Positions 52,337 through 62,190 of a stretch of 64,000 bases of DNA are shown in pieces (the stretch's first letter is position 1; the number at the start of each line of letters is the position of its first letter). This DNA is from Maribellus sp. CM-23 (lineage in GTDB: Bacteria > Bacteroidota > Bacteroidia > Bacteroidales > Prolixibacteraceae): contig NZ_JADWYJ010000002.1 of the NCBI RefSeq assembly GCF_021354595.1, positions 434,001-498,000 of the forward strand, in the 5' to 3' direction. A program made the translations under genes and the position numbers. Below the pieces are notes generated by a model. It did no database searches and was not told the DNA's origin. It saw only the letters and a program-made list of their open reading frames with translations.

Positions 52337-54994
52337 ATGAACCGAAAGAACCTGATAATCCTCCTTTGTCTGTGCCTAACCCTTGGCGCGTGTCATAAAA
52401 ACCACAGCATTCATTTATACGACCTCCGGTGCGAAAACCTGCACAATCCTGCCGCGATCGACAAAGACACTCCGCGTTTTAGCTGGAAGATCGAAAGCAA
52501 CAAAAACGTTACGGAGCAAAAGGCTTTTCAGCTTCTGGTGGCAAGTGATGCTTCGCTGTTGCACGAAGGGAAAGCCGATCTATGGGATTCAGGGGAACAC
52601 GAGTCATCATCCAGTGTTTTGGTGGCTTACCAGGGCAAAAAATTAAACCCGGGAAGCAGTGCTGTATGGAAAGTTCGTGTTTGGGACAATCATGGAAATG
52701 TTTCGGAGTGGAGCAAGCCGGCATCGTTTGGAATCGGGTTGCTTTCGCCCAAAGACTGGCAGGCCAGCTACATTGCCTTTAACACCGACGCCGGTTACCG
52801 CGAATGTCCTCAACTGTACAAATCGTTTCATATAGATGAAACCGGCTCCAAATACCTTTTGCACGTTAATTCACTTGGCTATCACGAAGTGTATCTGAAC
52901 GGAGAAAAAGTAGAAGAGGGAGTGCTCAGCCCGGCCGTTTCGCAATTCAATAAACGCTCACTGATCAATACTTACGATGTTTCTGACCTGGTAAAAAAAG
53001 GGGCAAACGACTTATTGCTTTGGCTGGGCAGCGGCTGGTACACCACCGGACTTCCCGGAGTGGTAAACGATGGCCCGGTGGTTCGGGCGCAACTCGAGAA
53101 AACAGCCGGAAACCAAAGTCAGCTTGTCCTGGCCACCGACACGACATGGCTTGGAAGAAAAAGCAGTTACACCCGGCATGGCAACTGGATGCCCCATCAG
53201 TTTGGGGGCGAAATTGTGGATGGAAACCTGGCCAAAAGCGATCTGCTGCTGAATCATCCTGAACGGGAATGGAAAGCTGTATCGCTTGTTGAGGTACCCG
53301 CACATTCGGTAAGTCCGCAAACGGTGGAGTTCAACACCATTCAGAACACGATAAAACCGGCTGCCATTTTACAAATCTCGAAAGATACTTTCCTGGTTGA
53401 CATGGGTACCAACCTCACCGGCTGGCTCGAACTTCATTTTAGCGAGCTAAAACCCGGGCAGGAAATAACGATGGGCTATTGCGATCATCTTACGAAAGAG
53501 GGAAAATTCAACGACCGCAATCAATACGACCGCTATATTGCATCGGGTACTGCACCCGAAGTTTTCATCAATAAATTTGATTACCACGGATTTCGGTATG
53601 TGCGTGTAACCGGACTTGAGGAAATGCCTTCGGCCGATTCAATCTGCGCCTACCCTGTCCGCACTGATTTTGAGGAGGCCTCCGGGTTTGAATGCTCCGA
53701 TCCGGATCTGAATTCGATTCACAACATGCAGCATTACACCCTGCAATGCTTGAGCATTGGCGGCGACCTGGTCGACTGTCCTCAGCTCGAACGCCTGGGA
53801 TACGGCGGCGACGGCAATGCATCTACCGTAACGGCGCAAACCATGTACAACCTTGCACCACTCTACAACAACTGGCTGCAAGCCTGGGCCGATGTTATCC
53901 GCGAAGACGGCGGAATGCCGCACACAGCTCCCAACCCTTACCGCGCAGGCGGCGGGCCTTACTGGTGCGGTTTTATTATCACCGCCTCGTGGAATACCTA
54001 CCTGAATTACGGCGACACACTGGTACTGGAAAAATACTATCCGGTGATGCAGAAATGGCTCGAATATGTCAACAAGTACAGCGTTGATGGCTTGCTGAAA
54101 CCCTGGCCCAACAACGACTACCGAAACTGGTACCTGGGCGACTGGGCAACCCCCGCTGGCATCGATCAAACCGCCGAAGCTTCCGTTGATGTGATAAACA
54201 ACTCGTTTATAGCCGTGTGTTTCGACAATATGGAGAAAATTGCCCGCGTACTCGGAGAGCCGGAAGACGAACAACAATATGCTGCACAAAAGGAGCAGCT
54301 TCAGAAACGCATCCACGAAGTGTATTTTCACGAAACTGACAATACTTACGGAACGGGAACACAGATCGATATTGCCTACCCCATGCTTGCCGGTGCAGTA
54401 CCTGCTGACAAAAAGAAAGATGTTACGCAGGCGCTTTACCACGAAACCAATGTGGTACGCCAGGGACATTTTGCCTGCGGGTTGGTGGGACTTCCGGTGC
54501 TGACCGAATGGGCAGTTAAATACCAGGCTCCCGACCTGATGTACTCGATGATGAAGCAACGCGGCTACCCCAGCTACCTGTACATGCTCGACAACGGGGC
54601 CACCACTACCTGGGAACACTGGGACGGTGCGCGAAGCCACATTCACAATTGCTACAACGGAACAGGTTCGTGGTTCTACCAGGCCATTGGGGGAATCCAT
54701 CCGGTGGATGATGCTCCTGCCTGGCAAAAAGTACGCATTCAGCCCCAGGTTCCGGACGGGGTAAACTGGGCCAAAACATTCAGGGAAACGCCCTATGGAA
54801 AACTCGCGGTAAACTGGGAACTGAAAGACGAAACAATGGAAATGACCATCGAAATTCCGGTGGGAGTGGAAGCTGAAGTCGCCTTCCCTACCTGCACCCA
54901 GGAATACCGCTTTAACGGTCTCACCAAAGAGCTGTTGAGCAACAAAAGCATTGCTCTAAAAAGCGGCAAGTACACCATCGAGTACGAAAGATAG
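52337..54994 (+). CDS. Alpha-L-rhamnosidase lipoprotein (GH78)
   Basis: 885 residues from ATG 52337 (frame open to 52301). A lipoprotein signal ends in LTLGACHKN. N-terminal beta domains (PRFSWKIESNKNVTEQKAFQLLVA; NVSEWSKPASFGIG) precede the (alpha/alpha)6 catalytic core with DCPQLERLGYGGDGNASTVTAQTMYN (general acid region) and GATTTWEHWDGA, then a C-terminal beta domain. It releases terminal L-rhamnose from glycosides. The nearest sugar gene is the FAD enzyme at 56041; no SusCD pair is adjacent. Confidence 0.93.
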   Translation: MNRKNLIILLCLCLTLGACHKNHSIHLYDLRCENLHNPAAIDKDTPRFSWKIESNKNVTEQKAFQLLVASDASLLHEGKADLWDSGEHESSSSVLVAYQGKKLNPGSSAVWKVRVWDNHGNVSEWSKPASFGIGLLSPKDWQASYIAFNTDAGYRECPQLYKSFHIDETGSKYLLHVNSLGYHEVYLNGEKVEEGVLSPAVSQFNKRSLINTYDVSDLVKKGANDLLLWLGSGWYTTGLPGVVNDGPVVRAQLEKTAGNQSQLVLATDTTWLGRKSSYTRHGNWMPHQFGGEIVDGNLAKSDLLLNHPEREWKAVSLVEVPAHSVSPQTVEFNTIQNTIKPAAILQISKDTFLVDMGTNLTGWLELHFSELKPGQEITMGYCDHLTKEGKFNDRNQYDRYIASGTAPEVFINKFDYHGFRYVRVTGLEEMPSADSICAYPVRTDFEEASGFECSDPDLNSIHNMQHYTLQCLSIGGDLVDCPQLERLGYGGDGNASTVTAQTMYNLAPLYNNWLQAWADVIREDGGMPHTAPNPYRAGGGPYWCGFIITASWNTYLNYGDTLVLEKYYPVMQKWLEYVNKYSVDGLLKPWPNNDYRNWYLGDWATPAGIDQTAEASVDVINNSFIAVCFDNMEKIARVLGEPEDEQQYAAQKEQLQKRIHEVYFHETDNTYGTGTQIDIAYPMLAGAVPADKKKDVTQALYHETNVVRQGHFACGLVGLPVLTEWAVKYQAPDLMYSMMKQRGYPSYLYMLDNGATTTWEHWDGARSHIHNCYNGTGSWFYQAIGGIHPVDDAPAWQKVRIQPQVPDGVNWAKTFRETPYGKLAVNWELKDETMEMTIEIPVGVEAEVAFPTCTQEYRFNGLTKELLSNKSIALKSGKYTIEYER

Positions 54995-55066
54995 CTTATG
55001 GAAAAGGCTAAGGCTGAGGGTAGCGAGCTAATGATAAATTGTAGTGACTTTTATAGTGCCTCGGGT

Positions 55067-55264
55067 CCTTCGAAGTACTGCTTTGGGCTTCAAAGAAACT
55101 AATTTGAACCTCAGAAGAACTAATTTGAACCTCGGAGCCTCAAACGAGAGCCTTTTTACCCCGGATTTTAACAATTAAGCCTCAACGTTGGGCCTCCGAA
55201 GCCCAAACGCGGGCCTCTGAAGTGGGGAGGGGTACTTCAGAAGTGGGTGGGAGTACCTCCAAAG
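55067..55264. repeat. Phased 21-bp motif array (array C)
   Basis: CCTTCGAAG-like nonamers (cytosine-TC core then AAG) end at 55075, 55095, 55117, 55137, 55201, 55222, 55243 and 55264, on a 21-bp grid (55159 and 55180 are weak ticks). Two successive units share AACTAATTTGAACCTC exactly 21 bp apart. The minus strand reads as seven-residue T-S-E-V repeats, broken by stops. Follows the rhamnosidase gene; no gene in it. Confidence 0.75.
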
Positions 55265-55392
55265 TACCCTGAAATCAATACCCGAAAGAGTTTTCAAAAA
55301 ATACCTATCTTTCAACCCGGACAAACGGGACGTAAACCACTGTTTTTTGTTTTGCGGCACCCGTAGTCAGCAACAAAAACACAAGGAAGAAA

Positions 55393-55719
55393 ATGAACTG
55401 GATCATATTAACTGTGGCAGGGCTGTTTGAGGTCGCGTTTGCCTTTTGCCTGGGAAAAGCGAAAGAAACATCCGGTACCGAAATGTACCTGTGGTACGCC
55501 GGATTCCTGGTCGCACTTACCATAAGCATGAGTCTTTTAATAAAAGCCACGCAAACCTTACCCATCGGGACTGCCTACGCCGTATGGACCGGAATTGGTG
55601 CGGTTGGAACCGTATTGGTGGGAATTTTTGTGTTCAAAGAGCCAACCACATTTTTAAGGCTGCTTTTTCTCACCACCCTCATAGCATCGATTGTCGGGCT
55701 AAAAGCCGTTTCCGAATAA
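55393..55719 (+). CDS. sugE: SMR-family exporter (SugE/Gdx-like)
   Basis: 108 residues, four membrane segments. The essential Glu13 is in AGLFEVAFAFCLGKAKE; KATQTLPIGTAYAVWTGIGAVGTVLVGIFVFKEP is the family core. The sequence resembles SugE/Gdx proteins, which export guanidinium or quaternary amines, more than EmrE. No guanidine riboswitch was recognised in the 128 bases after array C. Confidence 0.88.
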   Translation: MNWIILTVAGLFEVAFAFCLGKAKETSGTEMYLWYAGFLVALTISMSLLIKATQTLPIGTAYAVWTGIGAVGTVLVGIFVFKEPTTFLRLLFLTTLIASIVGLKAVSE

Positions 55720-56040
55720 TTCATACTTCCACGCCAAGCTCATTTTTTTACAATTGTATAAGATTGAAGGGTTTTCCGAAAGCTTTAGGAATCTGACATT
55801 CGGAAAAACACAGGCGCCGCACAGGCATCAAATATCGGGCTGTCAGCTTCCGGCACAGCTCCTATTTTGATCAACCCGTCTTGCTCTTACTTACAATTTT
55901 GTTAAATTCAACAAGTCAAAAAACAAGCTTTTTATGATCCTAAAACTTTTTCTATTTTAACGGCACGAAGGCTCACCCTTAAGGCATAAAACCAGAGCAC
56001 TTTAGCGAACTAAACTTTGTACAAATCTTAAATAAATAGT
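55720..56040. other. Intergenic region with inverted repeat
   Basis: 321 bases. GTTTTCCGAA (55771-55780) and TTCGGAAAAAC (55799-55809) form a stem likely to end the SMR transcript. The rest holds the start region of the next gene; nothing else can be named. Confidence 0.5.
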
Positions 56041-57753
56041 ATGTTTTCAATAAAAACTTTCTTAACAACCGTCCTTGCAAGCATTTTTTCAATGCTGTTT
56101 ATGCTGAACGGACAGGCACAAAACGCCTCCTACGATATTATAATCTATGGCGGTACTTCAGCCGGAATTGCCGCCGCCATTCAAAGTTCACGAATGGGAA
56201 AATCGGTGCTGATCATTGAGCAATCAAACCGGCTGGGAGGATTAACCACCGGAGGATTGGGCGCCACCGATATTGGCAACAAACAAGCCATTGGCGGTAT
56301 TTCGCGCGAATTTTACAGGAACATAAAGCAGTATTATGCCCAACCGGAAAACTGGAAATGGCAGAAACCCGAAGAATACAAGCAAAGCAGGAACAAACAA
56401 GGAGAAGATGCCATGTGGACATTCGAGCCGTCGGCAGCCGTAAAAGTGTACGAACAAATGATGGCTCCCGAAAAGATTGATGTCGTTTACAAACAGCGGC
56501 TAAACCGCGAAAACGGCGTAAAAAAGCAGGGACAAAAAATCGTTGAAATTGAGATGGAAAGCGGTCAGAAATACCGCGGGAAAATGTTTATCGATGCTAC
56601 TTACGAAGGCGATTTACTGGCAACAGCGGGTGTAACTTACACTTACGGACGCGAATCGAACAAGGAATACGGCGAAACCCTCAACGGTGTTCAGGCCAAC
56701 GATTACAGCATAACACTTGGTCGCAAAGTTTCGCTGAATAGTGTTCACCATAATTTTATCGACGGTGTTGATCCTTACGTCGTAAAAGGAGACCCTTCGA
56801 GTGGTCTGCTTCCTTTTATTGTGGAAGGCGGCCCCGGAATCGACGGACAGGGAGATAAAGGCATCCAGGCATACTGTTTCCGTATGACCCTGACCGACCA
56901 CCCCGAGAACCGGATCCCTTTCCGGAAGCCTGACGATTACAACGAACTGGAATACGAACTTCTTTTCCGGAATTACGAAGCCGCACAAGGCCCCATCGAG
57001 GAAATGTACCCGTATGGCGACAAATTGGTGCCGTGGATCAACTCGGCTATGCCCAACCGCAAAACCGACACCAACAATCAGAAAGGCTTTTCCACCGATT
57101 TTATCGGACAAAACCACGACTACCCGGAGGCCAGCTACGAAGAACGCGAAAGAATAATTGACCGCCACCGCAGTTACCAGCAGGGGCTGATGTGGACCCT
57201 CGCTTACCATCCGCGCATTCCGGAAAAAGTAAGAGAAGTGGTTTCGCAATGGGGAACCTGTAAAGATGAATACGAACGCGAAGACGGCTGGCAACAGCAG
57301 TTGTACATTCGCGAAGCACGCCGCATGCTCAGCGACTATGTGATGAGCCAGCACGATTGCGAAGGACTAAAAGTAGCCGACGACCCGGTGAGCCTGGCAG
57401 CATACGGAATGGATTCGCACCAGGTGCAGCGCTATGTAGATGCCAATAGGTATGTTCAGAACGAAGGTAACGTTGAAGCCCACGGCTTCCCTCCCTACCC
57501 GATCAGCTACCGTTCCATCATCCCCAAAAAAGGAGAATGCAACAACCTGCTGGTTCCGGTTTGTGTGAGCTCAACCCACATCGCATTTGGCTCCATCCGC
57601 ATGGAACCGGTTTTTATGATCCTGGGACAGTCGGCTGCCACCGCCGCCGCTTTGGCCATCGAAAACGAAACCGATGTACATTCGCTGGACTACAATATAC
57701 TGAAAGCCCGCTTGCTCGGAGACAAACAGGTTCTTGCCCACGAAAAGCAATAG
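56041..57753 (+). CDS. Exported FAD-dependent oxidoreductase
   Basis: 570 residues. A signal peptide (about 1-27, MLNGQAQ) precedes a dinucleotide-binding site [41 protein letters not shown], then [24 protein letters not shown] and a C-terminal [33 protein letters not shown], the FAD-closing part of this PF12831-type family. Often found in polysaccharide loci; the substrate is unknown. It is followed by an intrinsic terminator. Confidence 0.88.
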   Translation: MFSIKTFLTTVLASIFSMLFMLNGQAQNASYDIIIYGGTSAGIAAAIQSSRMGKSVLIIEQSNRLGGLTTGGLGATDIGNKQAIGGISREFYRNIKQYYAQPENWKWQKPEEYKQSRNKQGEDAMWTFEPSAAVKVYEQMMAPEKIDVVYKQRLNRENGVKKQGQKIVEIEMESGQKYRGKMFIDATYEGDLLATAGVTYTYGRESNKEYGETLNGVQANDYSITLGRKVSLNSVHHNFIDGVDPYVVKGDPSSGLLPFIVEGGPGIDGQGDKGIQAYCFRMTLTDHPENRIPFRKPDDYNELEYELLFRNYEAAQGPIEEMYPYGDKLVPWINSAMPNRKTDTNNQKGFSTDFIGQNHDYPEASYEERERIIDRHRSYQQGLMWTLAYHPRIPEKVREVVSQWGTCKDEYEREDGWQQQLYIREARRMLSDYVMSQHDCEGLKVADDPVSLAAYGMDSHQVQRYVDANRYVQNEGNVEAHGFPPYPISYRSIIPKKGECNNLLVPVCVSSTHIAFGSIRMEPVFMILGQSAATAAALAIENETDVHSLDYNILKARLLGDKQVLAHEKQ

Positions 57754-57790
57754 TCGACAACGATAGAAAAACAACAAACATAGCTACACA

Positions 57791-57836
57791 GAAGCCCGTA
57801 ATCTGGAATCCAGACTACGGGCTTCGTGCTTTTTTA
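57791..57836 (+). terminator. Intrinsic terminator after the FAD enzyme gene
   Basis: GAAGCCCGTAATCTG-GAAT-CCAGACTACGGGCTTC followed by a T-run; stem of about 15 pairs with one mismatch. Confidence 0.9.
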
Positions 57837-57974
57837 GCATTATATTTGCTTACTTCCAGCCCCAAACTCGTCAAATAAAATAAAGACGTGTTTTAACCTT
57901 TATCGAAAAAATAAAGCTCAAAAGTCTTTGGGTTCAATTCAAATCCTAATCTTTGCAACATAAAAAGGCCGAAA

Positions 57975-58541
57975 ATGATAAAAGAGTATTTCAAATCGTT
58001 CAACATACTTAGCGCAGAAGACCTGGAGTTACTGGAAAACCAGCTTCAACCAAAAACGCTGAAAAAAGGCGACTTTTTTATCAAAGCAGGATCGGTTTGT
58101 AAGGAAGTGGCTTTTGTTTCCTCCGGTTTTTTCCGGTCGTTTTACCTGTCCTCTTCGGGCGAGGAGGTGACTTACTGTTTGATGTTCAACCATTCCTTTA
58201 TTACGGCTTATTCATCGTTTATTACACAAACCGCTACCGAAGAAAACATCCAGGCCCTGGCTGATGTAGAAATGATGACGCTTTCGAAGAAAGCAGTTGA
58301 ACAGTTGGAAAATACCAGCTCAAACTGGATGAAAATGATGAAGATAATGGCTGAGCGGGAATACATCAACCTCGAGAAAAGGATTTTCCTATTGCAAAGA
58401 GAAAACGCAGAACAACGATACAAAAATTTGCTGGCCAATTATCCGGAATACCTGAAGTTGATTCCGTTAAATTACCTGGCATCGTACCTGGGCATAACAC
58501 AACGTCACTTAAGCCGATTACGAAAGTCGGTTGCGAATTAG
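57975..58541 (+). CDS. Crp/Fnr-family transcription regulator
   Basis: 188 residues. An N-terminal cNMP-binding-like beta-roll (KKGDFFIKAGSVCKEVAFVSSGFFRSFY; SSGEEVTYCLMFNHSF) is followed by a long helix and a C-terminal helix-turn-helix (YLASYLGITQRHLSRLRKSVAN). The conserved cAMP-binding Arg-Ala pair is not obvious, as is common in Bacteroidota members of unknown ligand. The NADPH oxidoreductase gene follows 53 bases on and is a likely target. Confidence 0.9.
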   Translation: MIKEYFKSFNILSAEDLELLENQLQPKTLKKGDFFIKAGSVCKEVAFVSSGFFRSFYLSSSGEEVTYCLMFNHSFITAYSSFITQTATEENIQALADVEMMTLSKKAVEQLENTSSNWMKMMKIMAEREYINLEKRIFLLQRENAEQRYKNLLANYPEYLKLIPLNYLASYLGITQRHLSRLRKSVAN

Positions 58542-58594
58542 ACAAATGTCCTTTCCCCGCAGCCCCGCAATGCCTTCTTTTGCTGAAAAAAAGT

Positions 58595-59173
58595 ATGAGT
58601 CAGGTATTAATTATTAACGGACACCCCGATAAACAAAGCTTTAATCATTCACTGGCAGAGGCCTACCAAACGGGGGCTGCCAAAACAAATTCGTCGGTCA
58701 CCACGCTCAATATTGGCGATCTCGACTTTAACCCCAACCTAAAGTTTGGCTACAGAAAAAGAACAGACCTCGAACCCGATTTGCAAGATGCCATCGAAAA
58801 AATAAAAGCGGCACAGCACATTGTTTGGGTGTTTCCGATGTGGTGGAGCGGATACCCCGCATTGATGAAAGGATTTATCGACCGGACCTTTTTACCGGGC
58901 ATCACTTTCCAACCCGTAGAAGGGAAGCCACTACCCAAGAAACTGTTAAAGGGAAAAACCTCGCGGATAATCATCACCTCCGACACTCCCTCGTGGTACG
59001 ACCACCTGTATTTAAGACGGCCGGCGATTAACCAATTCAAAAAAGGCACGCTGCAATTCTGTGGAATCACCCCGGTTAAGGTAACCTACATCTCCCCCAT
59101 CAAAAGTTCGAGTGACAAATTCAGAGATAAGTGGCTAAAAAAGGTATCTTTATTGGGTGAAAAACTAAAATAA
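58595..59173 (+). CDS. NAD(P)H-dependent oxidoreductase (flavodoxin-like fold)
   Basis: 192 residues from ATG 58595. IINGHPDKQSFNHSLAEAYQTGA (FMN loop), HIVWVFPMWWSGYPALMKGFIDRTFLPGITF and GKTSRIIITSDTPSWYD define the NQO1/KefF-like group. Reduces quinones or similar with an FMN cofactor. It follows the Crp-like gene and precedes the barrel gene by 11 bases. Confidence 0.9.
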   Translation: MSQVLIINGHPDKQSFNHSLAEAYQTGAAKTNSSVTTLNIGDLDFNPNLKFGYRKRTDLEPDLQDAIEKIKAAQHIVWVFPMWWSGYPALMKGFIDRTFLPGITFQPVEGKPLPKKLLKGKTSRIIITSDTPSWYDHLYLRRPAINQFKKGTLQFCGITPVKVTYISPIKSSSDKFRDKWLKKVSLLGEKLK

Positions 59174-59184
59174 ATCTCCAAAAA

Positions 59185-59763
59185 ATGAGACACCTTTTAA
59201 CACTGATTACAATGCTGCTTGTCAGCGCCCAGGCCTTTTCTCAAAATGCCAATGAATTAAAAGTTTATTACGGAATTGCTCACAGCAAAATACTCGTGAA
59301 TAAGGATTTAAACGGAGCCCCAGGTTACGACAATGACAACACGTATGAGTTTGGGTTCAAATACCTGAACAAGCTTACCGAGCGCTTTGGTATCGAAACC
59401 GGAATAAACTACCTGCACAGCCGGGTTGAAATTACTCCGGCCTTCACCGGAACACCCGTAAATTCTCATTTCGAAAACCTGAATCTTCTATCGATTCCCA
59501 TACTCGCCAACTATACCTTTGGCAAGTATTTTTTTGTGAATGGCGGGCCCTTGATTGATTTTCAACTTTCTGACGCGTCTTTTGACTCGCAATCCGGGAT
59601 CGGCTACAGCCTTGGCATAGGCGCGAAATATCATTTTGATCGTTTCCTGATCTTTCTTAACCCCAATTTTAAAAGACATGCTCTTATTCCATTTACGAAA
59701 GAAGATTATCCGCAGAAATTAACTGAATGGGGCCTGCAACTCGGCATTGGCTACACATTTTAA
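59185..59763 (+). CDS. Outer-membrane beta-barrel protein (PorT-like)
   Basis: 192 residues. A signal peptide (about 1-20, SAQAFSQ) is followed by alternating strands, GIETGINYLHSRVEI, LLSIPILANYTFGKYFFVNGGPLIDFQLS and a final GLQLGIGYTF; an eight-strand barrel fits. Unknown role. It is co-directional with the oxidoreductase and may be its operon partner. Confidence 0.82.
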   Translation: MRHLLTLITMLLVSAQAFSQNANELKVYYGIAHSKILVNKDLNGAPGYDNDNTYEFGFKYLNKLTERFGIETGINYLHSRVEITPAFTGTPVNSHFENLNLLSIPILANYTFGKYFFVNGGPLIDFQLSDASFDSQSGIGYSLGIGAKYHFDRFLIFLNPNFKRHALIPFTKEDYPQKLTEWGLQLGIGYTF

Positions 59764-60095
59764 AGTTAAGCGGTAACAAAAACTTCGTACCGGGTTGCGC
59801 ATCACTCAACACGAATAAATTATAAGTTCGTTATTGAAAATTAAAAATATCAGATACCTGGATGGCCTTCAGGGATATAATGAACAAACTTAATCCAGGG
59901 GATCTCACTCCCTTGGATTTTATAATTATTTATGGAGCCCATCCGCAGAACAAAGTGGCACAGCATACGTTGTAAAATCAATAAGAAACGGGTAAACCCA
60001 GGGTTCTTGCTAAAACTGGCAGACAATTTGCATACTACCGCTCGCCACTTAACATATTTAGTATTTAAATCGCACAATATTATATTAAACAAAAA
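59764..60095 (+). other. Intergenic region with possible gene remnants
   Basis: 332 bases. A plus frame at about 59880-59976 reads MNKLNPGDLTPLDFIIIYGA and stops; another at about 59980-60098 reads RVNPGFLLKLADNLHTTARH before a stop. They look protein-like but not recognisable, and could be pieces of one broken gene. Confidence 0.3.
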
Positions 60096-60560
60096 ATGAG
60101 AAAATTTAAGATTTTAGTTTTAGGTTCCCTGGCCTTAATGGTTTTTTCCTGCAACAATGCAAGCTCAAAAAAAGGAACCAGCGAAGAACAGCAAACTTCT
60201 GTCAGTACAGAGCAAGTAAACCCGGATCCTGCGCACAACAGCAAAATTTCGCTGGATTGGGCAGGTATTTACGAAGGCGTTTTGCCATGTGCAGATTGCG
60301 AAGGAATAAAAACAACGATTACTTTGAACAGCAACCATACTTTCTCTAAATCTGAAATCTATTTAAAGGGAGAAAAAGAAAGCAAATTCGATACGAAAGG
60401 TCAGTTTGAATGGGATGAATCGGGCGGAATTGTGATACTGGAAAATGAGGACGAAAAACATTTATACCGGGTAGGTGAAAATATATTGATACATTTGGAC
60501 ATAAACGGCAACGCCATTACCGGTTCACTGGCTGAACATTATATCTTAAAAAAGAAATAA
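60096..60560 (+). CDS. nlpE: NlpE-like lipoprotein
   Basis: 154 residues. A lipoprotein signal ends in LMVFSCNNAS; the NlpE N-terminal domain shows WAGIYEGVLPCADCEGIKTTITLNSNHTF, with the CxxC typical of copper-resistance NlpE, then GQFEWDESGGIVIL and the final GSLAEHYILKK. Outer-membrane sensor of envelope or copper stress in other bacteria; here the role is inferred. Confidence 0.9.
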   Translation: MRKFKILVLGSLALMVFSCNNASSKKGTSEEQQTSVSTEQVNPDPAHNSKISLDWAGIYEGVLPCADCEGIKTTITLNSNHTFSKSEIYLKGEKESKFDTKGQFEWDESGGIVILENEDEKHLYRVGENILIHLDINGNAITGSLAEHYILKKK

Positions 60561-60627
60561 AATCTTAGAAGGAACCGAAACATACAGACTGGATTCGGCA
60601 ATACTGACAGACATAACAATAATAAAC

Positions 60628-61200
60628 ATGAATACAACATTACTTATTTTGATTGCTGCACTGGTGATTTTATCGCTCATTTTCATCAGCATTTACAACG
60701 GATTGATCAGACGCAGAAACGAAGTTGACAATGCTTTTGGCGGAATGGATGTGCAGCTCAAAAAGCGCTACGATTTAATCCCGAACCTGGTTGCCTCGGT
60801 AAAAGAGTATGCCCAACACGAGAAAGAACTGTTAAGTAAACTCACCGCCTTAAGAGCTTCGGCTTTAAAACCTGATTTGTCGGTGGACGAGAAAATCTCT
60901 CTTGACAACCAAATATCGGGCGCGATCAAAAATATGCTGATCTCGGTTGAAAATTATCCCGAACTAAAAGCCAACGAGAATTTTATATTTCTTCAAAGGT
61001 CGTTAAACGAAGTCGAATCACAGATATCGGCCGCCCGCCGAACTTTCAATGCGGTAGTAACCGATTACAACAACGGCATACAGGTATTTCCAAACAGTAT
61101 TGTTGCGGGAATGATGGGAATGAAACGCAAAGAAGTATTTGTTATCTCAGAAGCCGAAAGAGAAAATGTAGATGTCAGCAAAATGTTTAAGCAGGGATAG
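60628..61200 (+). CDS. lemA: LemA-family protein
   Basis: 190 residues. One N-terminal membrane segment (about 4-24), then RRRNEVDNAFGGMDVQLKKRYDLIPNLVASVKEYAQHEKELL and SAARRTFNAVVTDYNNGIQVFPNSIVAGMMGM, the family signature. Helical bundle protein of unclear function, often beside a DUF3137 or TPM gene. The next gene begins directly after its stop. Confidence 0.93.
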   Translation: MNTTLLILIAALVILSLIFISIYNGLIRRRNEVDNAFGGMDVQLKKRYDLIPNLVASVKEYAQHEKELLSKLTALRASALKPDLSVDEKISLDNQISGAIKNMLISVENYPELKANENFIFLQRSLNEVESQISAARRTFNAVVTDYNNGIQVFPNSIVAGMMGMKRKEVFVISEAERENVDVSKMFKQG

Positions 61201-62163
61201 ATGAAGTCAGCAGACAGTTTGCAAGAAATCTATCATTCAAAACTCAGTCCCGCGTTACAGTCGCTCGAATCAACAAGAAAAGAAGTCGTAAAACGCTTCC
61301 TTCTGTCCGTATTGATTCTTTTGCTCGGAGCCGCGTCTTTCATACTTGGCCAGGGAAGTAGCTGGGCCTTTGTTACCGGTTTGTCCATTGCCATTTTGGC
61401 GTTTGTGTCTTTCTGGTCGGCAATTCGCAAACACGATAGCTATAAACAGGCGTTTAAAAACAATGTGGTCCGGAAAATTATTGAATGCATTGATCCCGAC
61501 TGGCAGTACCATCCCGAGTCGTGCATTAGTGAGAACGAATACGTGGAAAGCGGTCTTTTTCCCCGACGCTGGGACCGCTACAACGGCGACGACCTGATTA
61601 GCGGCGTCATCGATAAAACCGATTTTCGCTTGTCGGAGTTGCATACCCAGTACAAAACCGTGTCGGTCGACAGCAAAGGACGTCGCTCGGAACAGTGGCA
61701 TACGATTTTTAAAGGCCTGTTTGTTCATGCCGATTTCAACAAGGAAATTAAAGGCGAGACATTTGTACTTCCCGATCTGGCTGAAAGACTTTTTGGGAAA
61801 TGGGGACAAAAACTGCAACGAGATGCTTCGAGAGGACAATTGATAAAACTTGAGAACAACGAGTTTGAAAAGTATTTTGTGGTGTATTCCGACGACCAGG
61901 TTGAGGCCCGGTATATTTTAACGCCCAAAATAATGGAGGCGATCTTAAACATCCGGAAACGATTTAATACCGAAATATATCTTTCGTTTGTGGGCACCAG
62001 GGTATACGTAGCCATGTCGTTTACTAGAGATTTATTTGAACCGCGTTTATACCGATCGGGTGTACGTTATTCCGACATTGAACAAATGTATTACCAGTTT
62101 AACACCATTTCGGTGATTATTAACGAGATGAACCTGAATACCAGAATCTGGACAAAAGAATAA
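61201..62163 (+). CDS. DUF3137 membrane protein
   Basis: 320 residues. Two hydrophobic segments (about 31-68) and a soluble C-terminal domain with SGLFPRRWDRYNGDDLISG, TDFRLSELHTQYK, FKGLFVHADFNKEIKGETFVLPD and KIMEAILNIRKRFNTEIYLSFVGTRVYVAM, the DUF3137 pattern. It abuts lemA with no gap and is probably in one complex with it; the role is unknown. Confidence 0.9.
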   Translation: MKSADSLQEIYHSKLSPALQSLESTRKEVVKRFLLSVLILLLGAASFILGQGSSWAFVTGLSIAILAFVSFWSAIRKHDSYKQAFKNNVVRKIIECIDPDWQYHPESCISENEYVESGLFPRRWDRYNGDDLISGVIDKTDFRLSELHTQYKTVSVDSKGRRSEQWHTIFKGLFVHADFNKEIKGETFVLPDLAERLFGKWGQKLQRDASRGQLIKLENNEFEKYFVVYSDDQVEARYILTPKIMEAILNIRKRFNTEIYLSFVGTRVYVAMSFTRDLFEPRLYRSGVRYSDIEQMYYQFNTISVIINEMNLNTRIWTKE

Positions 62164-62190
62164 ATAATCCCGAACTAAACAACAATCAAT

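Noticed and set aside
55270..55392. Guanidine riboswitch before the SugE-like gene
   Set aside because: CCCG..CGGGACG is a short stem, but the conserved bases of the guanidine-I, -II and -III classes that I know are not present.
59850..60092. Minus reading frame of 80 codons before nlpE
   Set aside because: Composition is unlike the neighbouring genes and plus-strand remnants explain the open frame better.
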